Source: Acidithiobacillus montserratensis
GTDB lineage: Bacteria > Pseudomonadota > Gammaproteobacteria > Acidithiobacillales > Acidithiobacillaceae
Direction of reading: 5' to 3'
NCBI RefSeq assembly: GCF_018853465.1
Contig: NZ_JABBOU010000087.1
Location: 1 to 16,557 of the forward strand
DNA: 16,557 bases
Below, piece after piece: positions 5,930-12,982 of this stretch. Numbering within the stretch: the first letter of the stretch is position 1; the number at the start of each line of letters is the position of its first letter. Under the pieces are notes generated by a model. The model searched no databases, was not told where the DNA came from, and saw only the letters and a list, made by a program, of their open reading frames with translations. The position numbers and the translations under genes were made by a program.

Positions 5930-6862
5930 TTACAGGCCTTGGCGACGCTGGAGAAGAATTCGCCGGTATTCTTCCGGGTCCTTGCAGAAAGTGATGGCCC
6001 CCGGGCGGCGAAAATGCACGGCATCGAGGCGCAGCAGCCAGAAACGCAGGGCCGCGACGCGGAGCATGGCAAACCACAGGGGGGCTTCGTCAACCCGCAG
6101 CGGGCGTGCCGCCACATACGCCTCCCACAGCGCCGGACTCAGGGCGGGGTCGAGTTTGCCATCAGGAAGTGCACACCAGCTATTGGCTACTACGGCCAGA
6201 TCATAGAGCCAGGCATCATCCCCGGCGTAGTAGAAATCAATGGTGCCGGAAATCTGTTCGCCCGTAAAAAGCACATTGTCGGGAAAAAGATCGGCGTGGA
6301 TGACGCCTCCCGGCAATGTTTCGCGGTGGATCTGGCTTTGATAGGCCAGTTCATCGGCAATGATCCAGTTATCCTGGGGATCAAGATGGGGGACAAGATG
6401 TCGGGCGGTGGTCTCCATCCAGGCAAATCCGGCGGGGTTGGGATGGCGCTGGGGAAATTCTTCTCCAGCTTTGTGCATTTTGGCCAGTAATGCTCCCAAC
6501 GCACGGATTTCCATCAGGGTCGCGGCTCGCCCTTCAATAGACTGACCCTGAAGGCATTGCACAATGGCAGCGGGCTTGCCGCAGAGGGTATTCAGGCTGC
6601 GGCCACTGCAGGTGTGCATGGGACGCGGGCAGGGAATACCCTGACTGCTCAACCAGTCGGTCAGGTCCAGAAAATAGGGAATCTTGTCGGCGGGCAGGCG
6701 TTCAAACAAAGTGAGAATGAAGCGACCCTGATCAGTATCGAGAAAGTAGTTACTGTTCTCGACGCCGGCAGAAATACCGGTCAGGGCGAGGGCTTTTCCC
6801 AGGTCATAGTCTTGCAGAAACCGGGCCAGCTCCGGGCCGGAAACATTGGTATAAACAGACAT
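5930..6862 (-). CDS. thrB: Homoserine kinase (APH-fold, ThrB)
   Basis: The product phosphorylates L-homoserine with ATP to O-phosphohomoserine, the step before threonine synthase. At 310 residues it belongs to the aminoglycoside-phosphotransferase-like homoserine kinases found in Pseudomonas and relatives, not to the GHMP type of E. coli. The N-terminus MSVYTNVSGPELARFLQDYD and the nucleotide loop SAGVENSNYFLDTDQGRFILTLFE are characteristic. The catalytic segment VIHADLFPDNVLF provides His189, Asp191 and Asn196, and IDFYYAGDDAWLYDLA carries the metal-binding Asp209. ATG at 6862 was chosen by family N-terminus. It lacks a clear ribosome binding site but lies 10 bases after the DUF2782 stop, so translational coupling is likely. 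It is the last gene of the minus-strand operon. Confidence 0.93.
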   Translation of the reverse strand: MSVYTNVSGPELARFLQDYDLGKALALTGISAGVENSNYFLDTDQGRFILTLFERLPADKIPYFLDLTDWLSSQGIPCPRPMHTCSGRSLNTLCGKPAAIVQCLQGQSIEGRAATLMEIRALGALLAKMHKAGEEFPQRHPNPAGFAWMETTARHLVPHLDPQDNWIIADELAYQSQIHRETLPGGVIHADLFPDNVLFTGEQISGTIDFYYAGDDAWLYDLAVVANSWCALPDGKLDPALSPALWEAYVAARPLRVDEAPLWFAMLRVAALRFWLLRLDAVHFRRPGAITFCKDPEEYRRILLQRRQGL

Positions 6863-6872
6863 GAACGCAGAT

Positions 6873-7235
6873 TTACCAGCGAAACAGAATCCACTGGGGC
6901 ACACTCAGGTGTTCCGCGTCAGTTTGCGGCACTTCGGTGAAGCGTCCAGTGCCACCCTTGTCTTCCAGATAGTAGGGCGGGAAAGGCTTGGGCGGAATCA
7001 CTTTGACCATGTAAACCCGGCCGTTGACTTTGTACTCTTCGATTTTCGAACCGGTTGGTGCCTTGATTTCCGCGTTCGGACCAATTTTGTGGGGGGCGAG
7101 TTTGGGCAGGTGCAGCTTTTTGATGTTGTTTTGTGCGGAGTTGGGCAGCGCCGCATCGAGGTCGGCGGCGGCGTTGGCCGCAAAGCCCAGGGAAGCGGTG
7201 GCAACCAGGGTAAGCATCAGGTGACGAGCAGACAT
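6873..7235 (-). CDS. DUF2782 family exported protein
   Basis: The 120-residue product has a signal peptide (about 1-24), with hydrophobic LMLTLVATASLGFAANAAA and probable cleavage before ADLDAA or DLDAA. The mature part contains NGRVYMVKVIPPKPFPPYYL and ends PQWILFRW, both hallmarks of DUF2782, a small proteobacterial family of unknown function. The protein is predicted periplasmic, and nothing in it suggests an enzyme. ATG at 7235 has GGGAG five bases upstream. It lies 17 bases after the LOG-family gene and 10 bases before thrB. The same association with thrB and polA is known in Pseudomonas, but its meaning is unclear. Confidence 0.87.
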   Translation of the reverse strand: MSARHLMLTLVATASLGFAANAAADLDAALPNSAQNNIKKLHLPKLAPHKIGPNAEIKAPTGSKIEEYKVNGRVYMVKVIPPKPFPPYYLEDKGGTGRFTEVPQTDAEHLSVPQWILFRW

Positions 7236-7252
7236 GGGAACTCCCGGAATAT

Positions 7253-7972
7253 CTAAAGGTTGAGAAGGGCTTCGGTTTCGGCAGCCGAGGGGGCAAAGCC
7301 GCGCTTTTCATAGTGGTTAAAAATGGCAGATACCACTTCGTCTGGATCATCAATGACCGTAATCAGTTTGAGATCGTCCGGGTTGATGGTCCCGAGACCC
7401 AGCATGGCATCCTGCCACCAGGCGATGAGTCCACTCCAGAAAGCCGACCCCACCAGAATAATGGGCATGCGCCGGGTTTTGCCGGTTTGTACCAGAGTCA
7501 GGCACTCCGCCAGTTCATCCAGGGTGCCAAAGCCGCCGGGCATGACGACATAGGCAACCGCATATTTCATGAACATGACCTTGCGGGAATAAAAATGCTC
7601 GAAGGAAATGGCAATATCCTGATAGGGGTTGCTGTGTTGTTCGTGGGGAAGCTCGATGTTAAGCCCGATACTGTACCCGGTACCGTGGAAGGCGCCTTTG
7701 TTGGCAGCCTCCATGATGCCGGGACCACCGCCGCTGAGCACGGAGAACCCGGCATTGGAAAGCTTTTCGGCAATTTCCTGGGTTTTGATATACCAGGGAT
7801 TGTCGGGGCCGAGGCGAGCGGAGCCGAAAATACTGACACAGGGATCCACATCGACCAGTTTTTCATAGCCACGGACAAATTCCGCCATGATTTGAAAAAT
7901 TTTCCAGGCCTCACGGGTGAGTCGTCCCTCTCCCCCGTCCCGCAGTTTTTCTTCTTCAAGATGCGCCCGCAT
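7253..7972 (-). CDS. LOG family protein (TIGR00730 Rossmann fold)
   Basis: The protein belongs to the lysine-decarboxylase-like/LOG family, many members of which are nucleotide 5'-monophosphate nucleosidases that release a base and ribose 5-phosphate. The family signatures are present: SGGGPGIMEAANKGA (80-94) binds phosphate, and PGGFGTLDE (145-153) carries the catalytic Glu. The older label lysine decarboxylase is not supported. ATG at 7972 is preferred (GGGA seven bases upstream). An in-frame TTG at 7990 would add six residues but has no ribosome binding site. The product is 239 residues, slightly long for the family because of an N-terminal extension of about 40 residues. It is the first gene of the operon with the DUF2782 gene and thrB. 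Its true substrate cannot be read from the sequence. Confidence 0.9.
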   Translation of the reverse strand: MRAHLEEEKLRDGGEGRLTREAWKIFQIMAEFVRGYEKLVDVDPCVSIFGSARLGPDNPWYIKTQEIAEKLSNAGFSVLSGGGPGIMEAANKGAFHGTGYSIGLNIELPHEQHSNPYQDIAISFEHFYSRKVMFMKYAVAYVVMPGGFGTLDELAECLTLVQTGKTRRMPIILVGSAFWSGLIAWWQDAMLGLGTINPDDLKLITVIDDPDEVVSAIFNHYEKRGFAPSAAETEALLNL

Positions 7973-7997
7973 GCTTCGTTCCCGTGTCAATGATGGA

Positions 7998-8023
7998 GAA
8001 TTTCCGTATTATGACGGAAATTC
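7998..8023. promoter_or_regulatory. 10-bp inverted repeat between the LOG gene and polA
   Basis: GAATTTCCGT (7998-8007) and ACGGAAATTC (8014-8023) are perfect inverted arms around the six-base loop ATTATG. It occupies most of the 69-bp gap between the divergent genes. The loop region contains a TATTAT (8007-8012), a possible -10 for polA, and its complement CATAAT, a possible -10 for the LOG operon. A regulator bound here could control both directions. The pattern is clear; the function is inference. Confidence 0.5.
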
Positions 8024-8041
8024 GCTGACAAGTCCCAGATC

Positions 8042-10810
8042 ATGTCCCAAGACCCGCGTATTCTCGTTGACGCCTCCAGTTTTCTGTACCGCGCCTTTCA
8101 TGCGCTCCCGGACTTGCGGGCACCGGACCATTTGCCGACCGGGGCGATATTCGGGGTAGCCAACATGCTGCGGCGACTGCTCAAGGATTATCCCGGCGAT
8201 GAGATCATTGTGGTATTTGATGCGCCGGGGGGAACCTTCCGCGATCGTCTTTATCCCCAATACAAGGCGCAACGCCCCGCCATGCCCGAGGATTTGCGCG
8301 CCCAGATTCCGCTGTTGCATGAGTGGATCGAGGCCTCTGGCCTACCGCTGCTGCTGATGCCCGATGTGGAGGCCGATGATGTCATCGGCACCCTGGCCCG
8401 GCAGGCTGCGCCGGCCCAGCAGGTCATCATCGTCACCGGTGACAAGGATATGGCCCAGTTGGTGAATGACCACGTCACCCTGCTGGATACCATGAAAGGG
8501 GTGAAAACCGATGTAGCTGGGGTATGGGAGCGCTATGGAGTCGCCCCCGAACGCATCGCCGACCTGCTGGCGCTGACGGGAGACAAGGTCGATAACATTC
8601 CCGGTGTGCCCGGCGCCGGGCCGAAAACGGCGGCCAAGTGGATTCAGCAATATGGCAATCTGGAAGGCGTGCTGGCCCATGCCGACGCAATCGGTGGCAA
8701 AATCGGTGAGGCTTTGCGGGCTTCACTGGATTATCTCCCGCTCAGTCTGGATTTGGCCACGATTCGCTGCAATCTGGATTTGCCGGTTCGATCCTGGCGG
8801 CGCTCTTCCGAAAACATCCCGAAATTACGCAGTCTGGCCATGCGTCTGGGATTTCACGCCTGGTTGAAGGAATACCCCGCCGAAGCTGAAACCGAACCAG
8901 GGAAACAGGACATGACTGGGAATGCTTTGAATGGGTTGCCACCCATTGAGCGCAGTGGCTATCGGGCTATCACGACCACGGCGGAGCTGGAAAGCCTGGT
9001 GCAAAAACTGCAGGAAGCCCCCCTGGTGGCGTTGGATACGGAAACCACTTCCCTGGACCCGCTGAAGGCTGATCTGGTGGGCATTTCCTGCGCCTGGCAG
9101 GAAGCAGAGCAGGTCGAGGCCCGGCAAATTGAAGCCCGACAAATCGAAGCCCTGCGCATCGAATCAGTCTATATCCCTGTGGGCCACCGGGATGGCAGCC
9201 CACAGCTGGCGCTGGACCATGTCCTGACCACATTGCGTCCCTGGCTGGAAAATCCTGAGGCTCCAAAACTGGCCCAGAATGCCAAATATGACTGGCGGGT
9301 GTTCTGGCGTTACGGCATTCATCCAGCCGGTTTATGCCGGGACACGCTGCTGGAAAGTTATGTGCTGGATAGCAGCCAGAACAATCATGATCTGGACACT
9401 TTGGCGGAGCGGCATCTGCAGCACCAGAACATTACCTACGAAGAAGTGGCGGGGAAAGGCAAATCGGCGCGGAATTTTGCCGATGTCCCCGTCGTCGAAG
9501 CCTTGCCCTATGCGGCCGAAGATGCGGACATCTGCTGGCGGGTGGATGCCCAACTCTGGCCGCGTTTTGCCCCTGAGCCAGGCCTGCAGCGCGTCCTGAT
9601 GGAAATTGAAATGCCCCTGGTGCTGGTGCTGGCGCGTATGGAGCAAGCCGGAGTGCGGGTGGACAGGCATCAACTGGAAATCCTCAGCCAGGAATTGGGC
9701 CGGGATATGGCCGCTTGTGAAGCCAAGGCCTTCGCGTCAGCCGGACAATCGTTCAATCTCGGTTCACCGAAACAGATTCAGGAGATTCTTTTTGATAAAA
9801 TGCAGCTGCCGGTCCTGAAAAAAACGCCGGGCGGACAGCCTTCCACCAGTGAAGAAGTGCTTGCCCAACTGGCCGTGCAGGCGGAGCTCCCGCGTCTGAT
9901 TCTCGAATACCGGGGCATGGCCAAGCTGAAAAATACCTATGCGGATGCCTTGCCGGAAATGATCAATCCGCAGACCGGGCGAGTCCATACCCACTATCAG
10001 CAGGCGGTGGCGGCCACTGGGCGGCTGTCTTCCAGCGCCCCCAATTTGCAGAATATTCCCGTACGAACCGAACAGGGCCGGCGCATTCGTCAAGCTTTTG
10101 TGGCCGAAGCCGGGTTTTGCCTGCTCAGCGCCGATTACTCCCAAATCGAGCTGCGTATCATGGCCCACCTTTCCCGGGATACCCGTCTGCTGCAGGCTTT
10201 TGCCGAGGGGCAGGATATTCACGCGGCCACTGCCGCCGAGGTCTTCAATCTTGCCCCAGAAGCCGTGGACAGCGATGCCCGGAGGGCTGCCAAGGCCATC
10301 AATTTCGGCCTGATTTACGGGCAAACCGCCTACGGACTGGCGCAGCAGCTCGGCATTGAGCAAAGTGCCGCCCGGGCCTATATGGACCGCTATTTCGAAC
10401 GTTATCCCGGGGTGCTGGCCTACATGGAGCAGACCCGCAATCTGGCCAGGCAGCAGGGCTATGTGGAAACCCTGTTCGGTCGCCGCCTGTATGTTCCTGA
10501 GATTCGCTCCAGCAACGCGGCGCGGCGCAGTTATGCAGAGCGTGCGGCCATCAATGCGCCCATGCAGGGCACGGCGGCAGATCTGATCAAAAAAGCCATG
10601 ATTGCCGTAGATGCCTGGCTGCTTGAAGACCCGGCCCGGGGCCGGATGATTTTACAGGTCCACGATGAACTGATTTTGGAGGTGCCGGAGAGTGGTCTGG
10701 AAGCTGCCCGCGTCGCCCTCAAGGAGCGCATGGAAGGGGTGGCGGAACTGGCGGTCCCCCTGCTGGTCGGTATGGGTGCAGGGGCGCATTGGGATGCTGC
10801 CCATGGTTAG
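8042..10810 (+). CDS. polA: DNA polymerase I with 5'-3' and 3'-5' exonuclease domains
   Basis: The 922-residue enzyme fills gaps in repair and removes RNA primers. The 5' nuclease domain (about 1-290) shows VDASSFLYRAFHAL, EADDVIGTLA, VTGDKDMAQLV and GDKVDNIPGVPGAGPKTA. The proofreading domain is intact: Asp332 and Glu334 in LDTETTSLD, Asp417 in NAKYDW, and Tyr490 and Asp494 in YAAED. The polymerase has motif A SADYSQIELR (Asp698), motif B RRAAKAINFGLIYG (Arg747, Lys751) and motif C QVHDELILE (His874, Asp875). ATG at 8042 opens the family N-terminus although no strong ribosome binding site precedes it. Residues 354-373 are an unusual EAxQI tandem repeat within the exonuclease domain. Its TAG stop overlaps the stop of convergent kch. 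Confidence 0.97.
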   Translation: MSQDPRILVDASSFLYRAFHALPDLRAPDHLPTGAIFGVANMLRRLLKDYPGDEIIVVFDAPGGTFRDRLYPQYKAQRPAMPEDLRAQIPLLHEWIEASGLPLLLMPDVEADDVIGTLARQAAPAQQVIIVTGDKDMAQLVNDHVTLLDTMKGVKTDVAGVWERYGVAPERIADLLALTGDKVDNIPGVPGAGPKTAAKWIQQYGNLEGVLAHADAIGGKIGEALRASLDYLPLSLDLATIRCNLDLPVRSWRRSSENIPKLRSLAMRLGFHAWLKEYPAEAETEPGKQDMTGNALNGLPPIERSGYRAITTTAELESLVQKLQEAPLVALDTETTSLDPLKADLVGISCAWQEAEQVEARQIEARQIEALRIESVYIPVGHRDGSPQLALDHVLTTLRPWLENPEAPKLAQNAKYDWRVFWRYGIHPAGLCRDTLLESYVLDSSQNNHDLDTLAERHLQHQNITYEEVAGKGKSARNFADVPVVEALPYAAEDADICWRVDAQLWPRFAPEPGLQRVLMEIEMPLVLVLARMEQAGVRVDRHQLEILSQELGRDMAACEAKAFASAGQSFNLGSPKQIQEILFDKMQLPVLKKTPGGQPSTSEEVLAQLAVQAELPRLILEYRGMAKLKNTYADALPEMINPQTGRVHTHYQQAVAATGRLSSSAPNLQNIPVRTEQGRRIRQAFVAEAGFCLLSADYSQIELRIMAHLSRDTRLLQAFAEGQDIHAATAAEVFNLAPEAVDSDARRAAKAINFGLIYGQTAYGLAQQLGIEQSAARAYMDRYFERYPGVLAYMEQTRNLARQQGYVETLFGRRLYVPEIRSSNAARRSYAERAAINAPMQGTAADLIKKAMIAVDAWLLEDPARGRMILQVHDELILEVPESGLEAARVALKERMEGVAELAVPLLVGMGAGAHWDAAHG
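9101..9160 (+). repeat. Four tandem 15-bp units inside polA
   Basis: Four in-frame 15-bp units encode EAEQV, EARQI, EARQI and EALRI. The middle two differ at only three positions, each silent. They lie between the Exo I motif (Asp332) and the Exo II motif (Asp417), where family members usually have a short loop. Expansion by replication slippage is likely. Confidence 0.8.
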
Positions 10811-12075
10811 TTTTTGCCGGGGGAAGCCGTACTGCCGCTGCTGAAGCGGAACATTTTCATGACGGCATCATTATCCAGTTGCTCGCCGTTGAGGGCCATG
10901 GCCAGCAATTCACCGCCCAGTACTTGCGGGGCGATGATCATATCCGGCTGCACCCGACGCACCCGTCCTAGATTCTTGCTGTCATTGACGGCCGCGACGG
11001 TTTTCGCGGAGCCTTCCATTTCCTTGACGGCCAGCACTACAAAGGCGTTTTCCGAATCATCCGCGCGCAGAGCCAGGACCGCCAGTGCTGCTTCAGCGCC
11101 CGCATTACGGAGAATGTCGGTATCGCTGGAGTCACCAATAATCAGATCGTCTGGCTGATAAATGGAGTCATCGGGCTGATGCCCCATGATCATGACGACG
11201 GGTAAATTGCGGCTTTTCAACTCGCGATAACTGTTGCGCGCCAGCGGCGTATCACCCGCGATGATGTAATGGTTTTTCAGGGTCATGCGGCGTTTTTCTC
11301 CTTGCAGCGCCGATTGCAGCCGGTTATTGATGGCCGGAACAATGATGGCCGATAACGACGTGGCAAATACAGTGATTCCGAGCACAATCAAAGATACCAC
11401 AAAAAGCCGGGCTTCGTTGGAAACCGGCAGGACATCGCCGTAACCCACGGTGGACATGGTCACAATGGAAAAATAAAGGGCCCCGGTCAGACTATGAATA
11501 TGGGGTTTGAAGCCATCACCGAGAATATAGGCACCAAAGACGCCGTAACCCATGACCATGATAGCCCCCACCAGTGCGAATAACGTACCGGTGGCAAGGC
11601 TGCTGTGATTAAAACGCCCCCGAAAAATCCACAGAAAAAACACCAGCGCGGCATTGTAATACAGCAAAGCGGAAATATGCTGGGGATGGCGGTAAATCCC
11701 TATGGCCAGTACCGCCGAAGCAATAATCAGGACAACCGCCCAGGCAAAGCGGGAGCGAAACAGCAATCCCAGGGACATGATCAGTAGAATGATGCCGGCA
11801 GCACCCTGAGGGAGTCCACGAAAGGCATCGAGTACAAAGCCGCTGGACATATCGGCAAGGCTGCCGACGTAGCTCAGGCCCAGGAGGCGTTCTAGTGCCG
11901 GCAGAATGTTGAAAAGGCCGAGAAACCCCACGGCTGTGGCAATGGGCAGGTGGGGATACCACTGCTCCAGGTGGAGTTTCCGTGCCCAGCGTTCACTCCG
12001 TCCACGCCAACGGGCGCGCCAACTCGGCCGTAAAATATGCCAGGGATGGAGAGCATGACTGAACTTTTCCGTCAT
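10807..12075 (-). CDS. kch: Kch-type potassium channel with RCK domain
   Basis: The 422-residue product closely follows E. coli Kch (417 residues). It has hydrophobic helices at about 43-60, 92-106, 109-127, 135-151 and 163-184, a pore helix and selectivity filter TMSTVGYGD (207-214), and the inner helix LFVVSLIVLGITVFATS. From about 267 a cytoplasmic RCK/TrkA-N domain follows, with NAFVVLAVKEM, VAAVNDSKNL and PDMIIAPQVLGGELLAMALNGE, again Kch-like. The usual GxGxxG dinucleotide loop is replaced by AGDTPLAR, as it is degenerate in E. coli Kch. There is no clear arginine-rich S4, so voltage gating should not be assumed. The N-terminal 40 residues are strongly basic and Trp-rich. ATG at 12075 has a weak GAG/AAGG site. 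It is downstream of engB with a 65-bp gap. Confidence 0.92.
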   Translation of the reverse strand: MTEKFSHALHPWHILRPSWRARWRGRSERWARKLHLEQWYPHLPIATAVGFLGLFNILPALERLLGLSYVGSLADMSSGFVLDAFRGLPQGAAGIILLIMSLGLLFRSRFAWAVVLIIASAVLAIGIYRHPQHISALLYYNAALVFFLWIFRGRFNHSSLATGTLFALVGAIMVMGYGVFGAYILGDGFKPHIHSLTGALYFSIVTMSTVGYGDVLPVSNEARLFVVSLIVLGITVFATSLSAIIVPAINNRLQSALQGEKRRMTLKNHYIIAGDTPLARNSYRELKSRNLPVVMIMGHQPDDSIYQPDDLIIGDSSDTDILRNAGAEAALAVLALRADDSENAFVVLAVKEMEGSAKTVAAVNDSKNLGRVRRVQPDMIIAPQVLGGELLAMALNGEQLDNDAVMKMFRFSSGSTASPGKN

Positions 12076-12114
12076 GCCTTACTCAAATCCCGAGAGTAAG
12101 CTATTGCTTGTCTG

Positions 12115-12142
12115 GATCCGGTCTACCCTCCCTGGCCGGATC
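12115..12142. repeat. Inverted repeat between engB and kch
   Basis: GATCCGG (12115-12121) and CCGGATC (12136-12142) are perfect 7-bp inverted arms with a 14-base loop, overlapping the engB stop codon. On the minus strand it could form a hairpin after engB, but no T run follows. It may therefore stabilise or attenuate the engB-kch message rather than end it. Confidence 0.4.
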
Positions 12143-12827
12143 ATGAGTCCTCCCCTCCCTTTGAGGGCTCTTTATTAACCCCGGCAGATGTCGGGGTTTC
12201 TTTTGTTTCAGCAGCGCCCAGCCACCCGGCAATATGTTGATGCAATTCGTCCAGCCCCTGCCCGGTCTGGGCCGAAAACAACTGCATGGCGACCCCCTGC
12301 AATTCCGGTATACGCCGCAGCCGGGCCATTTCCTGCAAGGCGGCGCCACGACTGAGCTTGTCGGCCTTGTTGAGAAGGATGTGTACCGGGCGACCACAGC
12401 CTGCCGCAAAACTGATCAGGTCCGCATCATGGGGACTGTAAGGGTGGCGGATGTCCATCACCAGAATCAGGGCTTGCAGGCTGCTGCGGCGGCGCAGGTA
12501 CTGTTCCAGCAACGGGCCCCAGGAACGCCGCAAGGCTTCAGGGACTTTGGCGTAGCCATAACCGGGCAGATCGATGAGGCGTTGTCCGGGATCCAGGTCA
12601 AACACATTGATGGCCTGTGTCCGGCCCGGTGTCCGGCTGACCCGGGCCAGGGCGCGGCGTTCGGTGAGCATGTTGATAGTGGATGACTTGCCGACATTGG
12701 AGCGTCCGGCAATGGCCACTTCGGCCCCATCATCCGGGGGGAGTTGTCCCGCTTGGGTCACGCTCAGGCGGAAACTTGCCCGCCGTAACGGGGCGAAACG
12801 GAAAGGTGTTGGGTTGGTATGGTTCAT
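12141..12827 (-). CDS. engB: Ribosome biogenesis GTPase EngB (YihA/YsxC)
   Basis: This small TRAFAC GTPase is needed for late large-subunit ribosome assembly. All G motifs are visible: G1 GRSNVGKSS (41-49), G2 around TPGRTQ (67-71), G3 DLPGYG (86-91), G4 NKAD (153-156) and G5 FSA (184-186). MDIRHPYSPHD is typical of the family. I chose ATG at 12827, which gives 228 residues and the expected short N-terminus. An in-frame TTG at 12875 would add 16 residues without homology or a ribosome binding site. The last 20 residues (ETKETPTSAGVNKEPSKGGE region) are low-complexity and not conserved, and their DNA contains a hairpin described separately. It is upstream of kch and divergent from resB. Confidence 0.95.
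   Translation of the reverse strand: MNHTNPTPFRFAPLRRASFRLSVTQAGQLPPDDGAEVAIAGRSNVGKSSTINMLTERRALARVSRTPGRTQAINVFDLDPGQRLIDLPGYGYAKVPEALRRSWGPLLEQYLRRRSSLQALILVMDIRHPYSPHDADLISFAAGCGRPVHILLNKADKLSRGAALQEMARLRRIPELQGVAMQLFSAQTGQGLDELHQHIAGWLGAAETKETPTSAGVNKEPSKGGEDS
12177..12208 (+). terminator. Terminator-like hairpin on the plus strand, inside the 3' end of engB
   Basis: AACCCCG (12177-12183), an eight-base loop and CGGGGTT (12192-12198) are followed on the plus strand by TCTTTTGTTT. That is the shape of a factor-independent terminator for rightward transcription. The only rightward gene upstream is polA, which has no terminator of its own, so this could stop polA read-through before the resB promoter. 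On the minus strand no T run follows, so engB-kch transcription would pass. Confidence 0.4.
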
Positions 12828-12899
12828 GCTGAGAGCATAGTCGTCGTCAGTCGGTTCTGGCAATCTGAAACTCAAGGGCAGGAGGCATGGACAAGAGGC

Positions 12900-12928
12900 T
12901 TGCTGCCATCAGACCGAGAACCTAGACT
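12900..12928 (+). promoter_or_regulatory. Candidate promoter for resB-ccsB
   Basis: TTGCTG (12900-12905) and TAGACT (12923-12928) are separated by 17 bases, with 3 and 4 of 6 consensus bases. They lie in the 155-bp gap between divergent engB and resB. A start near 12935 would give a leader of about 48 bases, which contains a short inverted repeat AGTGA/TCACT (12945-12960). Confidence 0.3.
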
Positions 12929-12982
12929 GCAAAACATAAATTCAAGTGAAATCATTCACTGAAAAAATCAGGGAGAACAGCT

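Noticed and set aside
5879..6490. 203-codon open frame on the plus strand opposite thrB
   Set aside because: It is antisense to thrB, whose catalytic motifs are intact; it has no recognisable domain or ribosome binding site.
12828..12875. TTG start that would lengthen EngB by 16 residues
   Set aside because: It has no ribosome binding site and the added residues are not typical of the family; ATG at 12827 gives the usual N-terminus.
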